Of a stretch of DNA of 11,981 bases, positions 1 through 5,857 are shown piece after piece. The position numbers and the translations under genes are program-made. The stretch covers positions 1 to 11,981 of the forward strand of contig WGFS01000081.1 of assembly GCA_015492115.1 (NCBI GenBank). Direction: 5' to 3'. Below the pieces are notes generated by a model. The model was not told the DNA's origin. It did no database searches and was given only the letters and a program-made list of their open reading frames with translations. Each line of letters begins with the position of its first letter. Position 1 is the first letter of the stretch. This DNA is from Aquificaceae bacterium (GTDB lineage: Bacteria > Aquificota > Aquificia > Aquificales > Aquificaceae).

Positions 1-1
1 C

Positions 2-442
2 TCCCACGTAGCCCATGACTGCGTTGTGGGCAGGGGAGTGATAATGGCGAACTGTGCAACCCTCGGGGGACACGTTGAGGTTGGGGAGTACACCTTCATA
101 GGAGGACTCTCAGCGGTTCACCAGTGGGCAAGGATAGGTCCCTACGCCATGGTGGGTGGTCTGACAGGCGTATCCCTGGACATACCCCCCTTCACGCGGG
201 CGTCCGGTCAGCATGCGGAGCTCTACGGTGTGAACACCGTTGGTCTTCAGAGGAGGGGCTTTTCCGCAGAGAGGATAATGGCTATAAAGAAGGCTTACAG
301 GATACTCTTCAGGAGCAACCTTCTGAAGAAGGAGGCTATTGAGCTTCTGAAGAAGGAGTTCAAGGGAAACGAAGACATAGAGCTTCTCATAAACTTCATA
401 GAGAGCTCAAAGAGAGGAGTTGCTAAGGACGCAAAAGCCTGA
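2..442 (+). CDS. lpxA: UDP-N-acetylglucosamine acyltransferase, 3' part
   Basis: C-terminal 146 codons of LpxA, which transfers an R-3-hydroxyacyl chain from acyl-ACP to the 3-OH of UDP-GlcNAc, the first step of lipid A synthesis in the cytoplasm. The frame is open to the left edge, so the start lies outside the window. About 115 N-terminal residues are missing compared with the E. coli protein (262 aa). The visible part holds the family's catalytic surface: SHVAHDC, containing the equivalents of E. coli His122 and the general base His125; TLGGHV (His144); and AVHQ (His160/Gln161). The hexapeptide-repeat beta-helix is followed by the C-terminal helical domain beginning near VGLQRRGFS. An internal ATG or GTG start (for example 26) would cut through the beta-helix, so partial is the right reading. 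glmU follows after 11 bases, so the two are probably co-transcribed. Identification is firm. Confidence 0.95.
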   Translation, partial: SHVAHDCVVGRGVIMANCATLGGHVEVGEYTFIGGLSAVHQWARIGPYAMVGGLTGVSLDIPPFTRASGQHAELYGVNTVGLQRRGFSAERIMAIKKAYRILFRSNLLKKEAIELLKKEFKGNEDIELLINFIESSKRGVAKDAKA

Positions 443-453
443 GAGGAGGAGAG

Positions 454-1839
454 ATGAAGGCTGTTGTACTCGCCGCTGGACTGGGCACACGTTTTAAGAG
501 TGATAAGCCAAAGGTACTGCACGAACTGCTTGGGAAACCCATGCTCTGGTACGTTGTGAACACCATCAGGCAGGGGGGTATAGAGGACATAGCCATAGTC
601 GTGGGACACGGGGCTGAGGAGGTCAAGAAGACCCTTGGTGAGGAGTTTGCCTACTTCCATCAGGAGAACCCCAAGGGTGGGACCGCAGACGCAGTCCTCT
701 CGTCCGTTGACTTCTGGAGGAACTCCGAGGACTACCTTCTCATCATAAACGGGGACTCACCCCTCGTGAGCTCGGACACCATAAAGAACATGCAGAGGTT
801 TCTCCTGCTCGTTGAGGAGTATGAGAAGGTAAAGCTCGCAGGGGTCATACTGACCTCTGTTCTCCAGGACCCTACGGGTTACGGGAGAATAGTTAAGGAG
901 GAGGGAACGGACAGGATACTCAGGATAGTGGAGGAGAAGGATGCGACCCCCCAGGAGAGGAACATAAGGGAGGTAAACGGGGGAGTTTACATGTTCTACG
1001 TTCCCTACTTGCTGGAAGCCCTCTTCAAGATAAAGCCCAGCGAGGCGACCGGGGAGCTCTACCTAACGGATGTGGTGGACTACATGGTTTCCAAAGGTTA
1101 CGAGATAAGGAGCTTCATGGCTTCAGACCCCACGGAGATAGTGGGTGTAAACACCCGCTGGGAGCTCAGCTTTGCGGAGAACATCCTCAGACTGAAGCTC
1201 ATAAAGTACTGGGCTCAGAGAGGGGTTACCTTCCACATCCCTGAGACCGTGTGGATAGAGCCCGACGTAACCCTCTCAAGGAACGTTGAGATATTTCCCA
1301 ATGCGGTTCTAAAAGGGAAGACAAAGCTCTCAAAGGGGGTCGTCATTAAGACGGGTGCTGTGGTTGAAGACTCCGAACTCGGAGAGGACGTGGTTATAGA
1401 ACCATACTCCTGTGTGGAGAGGAGCAGAGTGGAGCATAAGGCTGTGATAGGTCCCTACGCCCACGTGAGGGATAGAACTGTGGTGGGTGAGAGGAGTGAG
1501 GTGGGTAACTTTGTTGAGGTCAAGAGGAGCAGGCTCGGTAAAAGGGTAAAGGCAAAGCATCTCGCCTACATAGGGGATGCGGAGGTGGGGGATAACGTGA
1601 ACGTGGGAGCGGGTGTTGTCACAGCAAATTACGACGGAAAGAAAAAGCACAGAACGGAGATCGGAAAGAACGCCTTTGTGGGAAGCAACTCCCTGCTGAT
1701 AGCACCCATAAGGGTAGGGAACTTCGCTTACGTAGCAGGCGGCTCCGTGATTACAAAGGATGTCCCCGACGAAGCCCTCGCGGTTGAGAGGGCAGAGCTG
1801 AGGATAGTAGAAGGTGCGGGTAAGAAGAAGCTAAAGTGA
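454..1839 (+). CDS. glmU: Bifunctional GlcN-1-P acetyltransferase / GlcNAc-1-P uridyltransferase
   Basis: 461 residues, close to the usual GlmU length. The enzyme makes UDP-GlcNAc from glucosamine-1-phosphate for peptidoglycan and lipid A. The N-terminal half (about 1-230) is the pyrophosphorylase fold: nucleotide-binding LAAGLGTRF at 6-14, the KPKVLH lysine segment at 18-23, and NGDSPL at 99-104 with Asp101 as the expected metal ligand. From about 255 a left-handed beta-helix carries the acetyltransferase. KHLAYIGDAEVGDNVNVGAG starts at 368, with His369 matching the catalytic His363 of E. coli, and NYDG lies at 392-395. The start is ATG 454, with a GAGGAGGA Shine-Dalgarno in the 11-base gap after lpxA. 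The stop lies one base from the stop of the opposing pilZ-like gene, so there is no room for a separate terminator. Confidence 0.97.
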   Translation: MKAVVLAAGLGTRFKSDKPKVLHELLGKPMLWYVVNTIRQGGIEDIAIVVGHGAEEVKKTLGEEFAYFHQENPKGGTADAVLSSVDFWRNSEDYLLIINGDSPLVSSDTIKNMQRFLLLVEEYEKVKLAGVILTSVLQDPTGYGRIVKEEGTDRILRIVEEKDATPQERNIREVNGGVYMFYVPYLLEALFKIKPSEATGELYLTDVVDYMVSKGYEIRSFMASDPTEIVGVNTRWELSFAENILRLKLIKYWAQRGVTFHIPETVWIEPDVTLSRNVEIFPNAVLKGKTKLSKGVVIKTGAVVEDSELGEDVVIEPYSCVERSRVEHKAVIGPYAHVRDRTVVGERSEVGNFVEVKRSRLGKRVKAKHLAYIGDAEVGDNVNVGAGVVTANYDGKKKHRTEIGKNAFVGSNSLLIAPIRVGNFAYVAGGSVITKDVPDEALAVERAELRIVEGAGKKKLK

Positions 1840-1840
1840 A

Positions 1841-2446
1841 TTACTGCCCCCTCTGAGTTTTCAGGAACAGGTCTGAATAAACCCTGCTGAGAAAGTTCGT
1901 AACCTCGCTGTTGCCGTTTATGAACTCAAGGATGACCACACCTTCCGAACTCCTCACCACCTTTCCCCTCACCCTTATTCTTTGTCCCCTGTAGGAAAGC
2001 TCTACATCGCACTCCTGCTCTCTCAGATCCCTGCCGGTCTCAACCCCCAGTGAAGCCATGCTGAGGTCCACAACCTCGCCTGCGATCTCGCCCTCCTCAC
2101 AGCTCAGTTTGACCGTTATATCAAGGATTCCTTTCACGAACACCCGTGGGAACTTCCTCCTGTCTCTGGTGACGAAGTCAAGGGATGTGGTTACGGTTTT
2201 TGACTCCGAATCTGTTTCCACAACTCTCAGTTCTCCTATCAGCCTATCTTCATTCTCTATGAGAATATAGACTACCGTTCCTTTCCTTATCCTGTCCATC
2301 ATGCTTATGGGGAAAAGGTACTTGAGCCTAACTTCCTTTGCGTTCACAGGATAGACCGTGAACGTAACCGGCAGGGTAGTCTCATCAGTCTGAACAAAAC
2401 CCCTGTACCTCTTACCTGACCTGAACAGCTTCGTCGCGTCTGTCAC
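1841..2446 (-). CDS. PilZ-domain (YcgR-like) protein, putative c-di-GMP effector
   Basis: 201 residues, last gene of the leftward motility operon. The N-terminal part (about 10-90) is a beta-rich domain like that preceding PilZ in YcgR-type flagellar brakes. The PilZ domain spans about 95-195. The c-di-GMP-binding arginine motif RxxxR is present as R97-KFP-R101. The second motif is off consensus: DLSMASLG at 127-134 keeps D127 and S129, but the expected Gly (DxSxxG) is Ser132. PilZ proteins generally bind c-di-GMP, and YcgR relatives slow the flagellar motor; that role is inferred here from domain and operon. The start is GTG at 2446 with a clear AGGAGGT seven bases upstream, and it lies 35 bases inside the J-domain gene. 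No signal peptide or membrane segment is seen. PilZ identity is good, ligand binding uncertain. Confidence 0.85.
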   Translation of the reverse strand: MTDATKLFRSGKRYRGFVQTDETTLPVTFTVYPVNAKEVRLKYLFPISMMDRIRKGTVVYILIENEDRLIGELRVVETDSESKTVTTSLDFVTRDRRKFPRVFVKGILDITVKLSCEEGEIAGEVVDLSMASLGVETGRDLREQECDVELSYRGQRIRVRGKVVRSSEGVVILEFINGNSEVTNFLSRVYSDLFLKTQRGQ

Positions 2447-2909
2447 TCAAGTACCTCCTGAGTATCTGATAGTAATAGTTTATCTTGACCATGGTCATGT
2501 GAGCTGACCTGCTTCTCCCAACTCTGTCCGGATGGTGCTGTCTCACAAGCCTCCTGTAATTGACCTTCAGCTTTTTCTCGTTCAGCTCCTCAAGACCGAA
2601 GAACTTCATCGCTTCCTCTATCTTTACGGGATGCTTCTTTGGGTTTTTGCAGAAACTCCAGTAGGTCTTTACGTACACGCTGAGAAGGTGCCCCCTTGAG
2701 CTCCTGAACTCTTCAAAGGAGGTTACTATCGCGGAGGGGGGAAAGTAGTAAACGAGGTCTCTTATTATGGAACGGTGGAACCACTCCCTCAGAAAACCCT
2801 CCTCACCAAGGTGGCTGTACTTCTGGTAGAGTTCGTAAAAGGAGGATATGAACTGGTTCAGACGGTTCTCGTACATGTACTCTATGACTTTTTTACAGAA
2901 GGAGCTCAT
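2412..2909 (-). CDS. C-terminal J-domain protein of unknown role
   Basis: 165 residues from ATG 2909. Residues 1-95 are an aromatic-rich helical region that I do not recognise. Residues about 96-155 form a J domain: a helix around IEEAMKFFGL, the basic helix II NYRRLVRQH, the diagnostic HPD at 126-128, and a third helix ending YYYQILRRYL. Having the J domain at the C-terminus, with no Gly/Phe or zinc-finger region, differs from DnaJ and recalls DjlA-type co-chaperones. J domains stimulate ATP hydrolysis by DnaK, so this protein may deliver a client to DnaK; the client is unknown. The ATG overlaps the upstream receptor stop as TGATG. A GTG at 2912 directly precedes the ATG and would give 166 aa. 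The 3' end overlaps the pilZ-like gene by 35 bases. Motility linkage is inferred from operon position only. Confidence 0.8.
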   Translation of the reverse strand: MSSFCKKVIEYMYENRLNQFISSFYELYQKYSHLGEEGFLREWFHRSIIRDLVYYFPPSAIVTSFEEFRSSRGHLLSVYVKTYWSFCKNPKKHPVKIEEAMKFFGLEELNEKKLKVNYRRLVRQHHPDRVGRSRSAHMTMVKINYYYQILRRYLSDRRDEAVQVR

Positions 2910-3853
2910 CACTCTCCCTCTGAGCGGACTTCCACCAGCCTCTTTATGTCCTGCATTATGTTCATGAGAGACTCAAGGTTTGACGCTACCTCCTCGTACT
3001 TGCTCTTAAGAGCCTCCATCCTGTACTGGACGAGGTAGAAGAGTTCCTCAACGTTTGAGGACTGCTCCTTCTGGTAATCTGCCTCCCTTGCCACCTCCTC
3101 AATGTGCCTTTTTGCATCGTTTATCTTCTTGTCTATCTCCTTCAGGACGTTGTCTATGTTGTCGGTAAACTCCATCGTCTTGCTTGCGAGACGTCTCACC
3201 TCATCCGCGACAACCGCGAAGCCTCTGCCCACTTCCCCCGCCCTTGCAGCTTCAATGGCAGCGTTAAGGGCAAGAAGGTTGGTCTGTTCGGATATCTCGT
3301 TTATGAGGGACAGTATCTTGATTATGTTCTCTGACTCGCGTGTGAGATCGTTTATTATCTCCATGTCCCTTCTGACTGACTCCTCTGTCTTCTTAACAGC
3401 TTCGTTCATGTCCTGGACTATCTCAAGTCCGTTTGTAACTATCCTGAACACCTCGTCAAGCTCGCTGAAACTCGCTGCGGATTTGGAAGAGAGCCTGTTC
3501 AGGTCTTCAATTACGGGTTCAATCTGGGACATGAAGTCCTTTATACACTCCTCGTTGAGAGCACTCTCCTTCTCCACAACAGGTTCCTCTTCTTTCTCTT
3601 CCTCTTTCTTCTTGAAGACCACGAAGGTTGACCGCTGGGCTATTACCTCAAGGTCATCTGTCGGGAGATCTCTTATAGACCTCTCTCCCAAAAGCTCCCT
3701 GGCTCTCTCGTTCATGAAGCTGACGTTTCCGTTCTCCAGAAGGACGACACCCTCCTCCATCAGGTTCATGAGCTCTCTGAGCAGGGCGTTCTCCTCTTTA
3801 CACTTTGAGAGCTCCTCCTCAAGCTCCCTTATCCTCCCTTTGTTCCAGAACAT
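2909..3853 (-). CDS. Soluble methyl-accepting chemotaxis protein with N-terminal PAS-like segment
   Basis: 314 residues with no transmembrane segment or signal peptide, so a cytoplasmic receptor. Order: coiled coil (about 5-30); a short PAS-like segment (about 28-80, core EEGVVLLENGNVSFMNERA), shorter than a full PAS domain and without an obvious cofactor site; an acidic/lysine linker (81-98); then the MCP signalling hairpin. The tip is clear: EQTNLLALNAAIEAARAGE at 189-207 followed by GFAVVADEVRRLA, with the conserved Glu and Arg that contact CheA and CheW. The C-terminal arm is short and ends in a separate helix (about 270-305). No CheR-docking pentapeptide is seen. ATG 3853 has GAGGAG seven bases upstream. 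The gene follows cheY by 10 bases and is joined to the J-domain gene by a TGATG overlap. The stimulus is unknown. Confidence 0.88.
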   Translation of the reverse strand: MFWNKGRIRELEEELSKCKEENALLRELMNLMEEGVVLLENGNVSFMNERARELLGERSIRDLPTDDLEVIAQRSTFVVFKKKEEEKEEEPVVEKESALNEECIKDFMSQIEPVIEDLNRLSSKSAASFSELDEVFRIVTNGLEIVQDMNEAVKKTEESVRRDMEIINDLTRESENIIKILSLINEISEQTNLLALNAAIEAARAGEVGRGFAVVADEVRRLASKTMEFTDNIDNVLKEIDKKINDAKRHIEEVAREADYQKEQSSNVEELFYLVQYRMEALKSKYEEVASNLESLMNIMQDIKRLVEVRSEGE

Positions 3854-3863
3854 AGCAGGCTCC

Positions 3864-4247
3864 TCACTTAAATATCTTCTCCATCTTCTCCTTGAGAACC
3901 TCCGGCGTAAAAGGTTTAACTATGTAGTTGTTTACACCAGCCTTCAGAGCTTCCATGACGTTTTCCTTCTTCGCCTCTGCGGTAACCATGAGGACGGGCA
4001 GGTGCTTCAGTTCATCGTCGCTTCTTATAGCCTTGACGAGAGATAGCCCGTCCATCTCGGGCATGTTCCAGTCCGTGATCACAAAGTCAAACTTCTCCTT
4101 CTTGAGCTTTGCCAGAGCCTGCTTCCCGTTCTCAGCCTCATCAATATTTGTGTAGCCGAGCTGATTCAGTATGGTCTTTATTATCCTCCTCATGGTGCTC
4201 ATATCGTCAACTACGAGGATCTTTATGTCGGTTGGGGGCATCGGCAT
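3864..4247 (-). CDS. cheY: Chemotaxis response regulator CheY
   Basis: 127-residue single receiver domain with no output domain. It matches E. coli CheY with a constant offset of two residues: acidic pair D14/D15, phospho-acceptor D59 in ITDWNMPEMDG, T89, the aromatic switch Y108, and K111 in the KPF motif. Even the Trp after the phospho-Asp (E. coli W58) is kept as W60. CheA phosphorylates such proteins, and CheY-P binds FliM to change flagellar rotation. The start at ATG 4247 has AGGAGG eight bases upstream; the second ATG (4241) is too far from it. The gene lies 12 bases after cheZ and 10 before the soluble receptor, in a leftward operon that also encodes its phosphatase and its motor target. 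Confidence 0.96.
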   Translation of the reverse strand: MPMPPTDIKILVVDDMSTMRRIIKTILNQLGYTNIDEAENGKQALAKLKKEKFDFVITDWNMPEMDGLSLVKAIRSDDELKHLPVLMVTAEAKKENVMEALKAGVNNYIVKPFTPEVLKEKMEKIFK

Positions 4248-4259
4248 CTTCTCTTCCTC

Positions 4260-4817
4260 CTATAAACCAAATTCTTCAAGGAGTTTATCCACATCGTCCT
4301 GGTTTATCCTGTCCTGAGAGAGGAGCTCACTCACCTTTCCCTTTATACCTGAGACCTCTTCCTCCTTCAGTTCCTTACCTGCGACAACCTGGGAGACTAT
4401 TATGTCAAGGAGGGTGCTCTTTATCTTCTCCAGAACCTGTATCACGGTTTTCAACTGCTGTCCAGCGAGGTCGTGGAAGGACATGTGGGTGTACAGCTCC
4501 ATCAGTATGTTTATGTTCTCCTCATTTTTGCTCTTTATGGTTTCAAGTTTTTCTCTAACCTTAGGTATGGGGCTCAGGGATAGCAGGAACTCAACGTCCT
4601 CCTTTATCTGGTTTGAGTTCTTGTTTATCTGCTCCAGGAGGTTCATTATGGTGTGGGAGGTCTGTTCAAGGAAGACCATGACGTCCTCTATGTTTTTGGC
4701 TGTCTCTGGTAGGAGCTGGGAGCTCTCGGTGACAGGTTTTTTGATGCCCTCTATTACGCTCTCCAGCTCCTTTACGTTGTTTATGAGCTCTCTTATTATC
4801 CCTTCAAGCTCTTTCAT
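4260..4817 (-). CDS. cheZ: CheY-P phosphatase CheZ
   Basis: 185 residues, nearly all helical, shorter than E. coli CheZ (214 aa). The catalytic signature is intact: SFHDLAGQQLK at 113-123, where D116 and Q120 match E. coli Asp143 and Gln147, the residues that position water for CheY-P dephosphorylation. The C-terminus, DDVDKLLEEFGL (174-185), matches the family's CheY-binding helix, which is joined to the core by a flexible, charged linker (about 145-172). The start ATG 4817 overlaps the fliM stop as ATGA, so its translation is probably coupled to fliM; only a weak AAGGGG site precedes it. cheY follows at once. CheZ is best known from Proteobacteria, so its presence in a putative Aquificota cluster is notable, but both hallmark motifs make the call solid. 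Confidence 0.93.
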   Translation of the reverse strand: MKELEGIIRELINNVKELESVIEGIKKPVTESSQLLPETAKNIEDVMVFLEQTSHTIMNLLEQINKNSNQIKEDVEFLLSLSPIPKVREKLETIKSKNEENINILMELYTHMSFHDLAGQQLKTVIQVLEKIKSTLLDIIVSQVVAGKELKEEEVSGIKGKVSELLSQDRINQDDVDKLLEEFGL

Positions 4818-5782
4818 TCCGAACCCCTTACGGAGTGGTCAGCGAACGACTTTATTTTAACAGCCTTCCTCCCTGCGGACTCACCGAGAATTCCCCTGAA
4901 CATTGGGACGCTTGCCACTTTAACGGTTATAGAGTCCGTAGCACGCGGGTCAAGGGGCACGAAGTCACCCTCTTTGAGTTCAAGCAGTTCCCTTACCCTC
5001 ATTGTCAGCGGGGGGAATACAGCGTTCAGCACAACGGGAGTGTTCATGAGGCTTGATAAGATCACGTCTCTGAAGTTCCCGCTCTCCGTATCCGCGGTTC
5101 TCAGTATGTCCTTTATGGGGTCTATCGTCTTCATGGGTATGGCGAGGTATATGTATCCCTTGAAACCCTCTATCTCCACCTCAAGGGTTATAACTATCAC
5201 TATCTCGTTCCTGCTTATCGTTATAAGCCTTCTGGGGTTATCCTCTATACCCGCGAACTGGATGTCGCCCTCCCTTATGAGCTCAACCCACGCATTGTTG
5301 AGGTGTTTCACGAGTATATCAACGAGATTTCCTATTATCTTCTGCTCAAACTTCGTGAAGCTCTTGCCCTCAACCTTGTAGGGCTGTGCAGGACCGCCGA
5401 AGATTATGCTTATTATCGTGTATATGAGCCTTGTATCAAGCACCATATATATCCTGCCGTTCAGTACCTCTATGTTCAGCACCGCTATGGCAGCGGGAAG
5501 GGGTATCTTAAGGACGAAGTCCGATATCTTCTCCGTTTTTATCTCCGAAAGGGCTATGTTGTCAAGGTTGAAAATTATCCCCCTGAGCTCTATGGTCGCA
5601 CTCGCTATCCACCTGTTCACAACCTGCTCAAGCTTTACGAGCCTTGTGGGGGATATGCGCTCAAGCTCGTTTATATCAAAGGGTTTGTAGGAAACCTCCT
5701 CCTCCTTTGTTTCCTCCTCCTTACCAAGACTCTGGAGGAGCATGTCTATCTCATCCTGGGAGAGGAAGCTTTCGTCAGCCAT
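4814..5782 (-). CDS. fliM: Flagellar motor switch protein FliM
   Basis: 322 residues from ATG 5782. FliM is the C-ring switch protein that binds CheY-P. The N-terminal CheY-binding peptide SQDEIDMLLQSLG (8-20) is followed by an acidic linker, the CheC-like middle domain (about 30-225, with the conserved IFGGPA) and a C-terminal SpoA/FliN-like domain (about 240-320). I chose 5782 because the peptide then starts 7 residues in, as is usual, and because this leaves space for divergent promoters. It has no Shine-Dalgarno. The alternative ATG at 5824 (336 aa) has a GGAG only four bases away and would leave 33 bases before the opposing gene. No strong promoter for fliM stands out. The gene leads the leftward operon and is followed by cheZ (ATGA overlap), not by fliN as in many genomes. 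Confidence 0.95.
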   Translation of the reverse strand: MADESFLSQDEIDMLLQSLGKEEETKEEEVSYKPFDINELERISPTRLVKLEQVVNRWIASATIELRGIIFNLDNIALSEIKTEKISDFVLKIPLPAAIAVLNIEVLNGRIYMVLDTRLIYTIISIIFGGPAQPYKVEGKSFTKFEQKIIGNLVDILVKHLNNAWVELIREGDIQFAGIEDNPRRLITISRNEIVIVITLEVEIEGFKGYIYLAIPMKTIDPIKDILRTADTESGNFRDVILSSLMNTPVVLNAVFPPLTMRVRELLELKEGDFVPLDPRATDSITVKVASVPMFRGILGESAGRKAVKIKSFADHSVRGSE

Positions 5783-5787
5783 CTGTT

Positions 5788-5814
5788 TAAATATAGCAGA
5801 GCATTTTCCGAATT
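5788..5814 (+). promoter_or_regulatory. Candidate sigma-28 (FliA-type) promoter for the globin-coupled receptor operon
   Basis: TAAA at 5788-5791 is separated by exactly 15 bases from TCCGAATT at 5807-5814, compared with the FliA consensus TAAA-N15-GCCGATAA. The TAAA and the CCGA core match; the flanks of the -10 do not. Transcription would begin near 5821 and leave about 37 untranslated bases before ATG 5858. Chemoreceptor genes are classic sigma-28 targets. A TATAAC at 5817-5822 could serve as a housekeeping -10, but it has no good -35. Confidence 0.4.
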
Positions 5815-5857
5815 TGTATAACATAGTACTCCATGTGTTTGTAAAGGAGGTTCACTG

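Noticed and set aside
3102..4046. Long plus-strand open frame opposite the PAS-like receptor and cheY
   Set aside because: Its translation is Ser/Phe/Leu-rich low-complexity sequence typical of the antisense of a Glu/Lys/Arg-rich coiled-coil gene. The minus strand holds clear MCP and CheY motifs with ribosome sites.
4109..4558. Plus-strand open frame opposite cheY and cheZ
   Set aside because: Pro/Ser/Cys-rich translation without domain features. Both genes on the other strand are firmly identified.
5783..5824. fliM start at ATG 5824 as first choice
   Set aside because: It adds 14 residues before the usual FliM N-terminus and leaves 33 bases for divergent promoters. Kept as an alternative because a GGAG lies close by.
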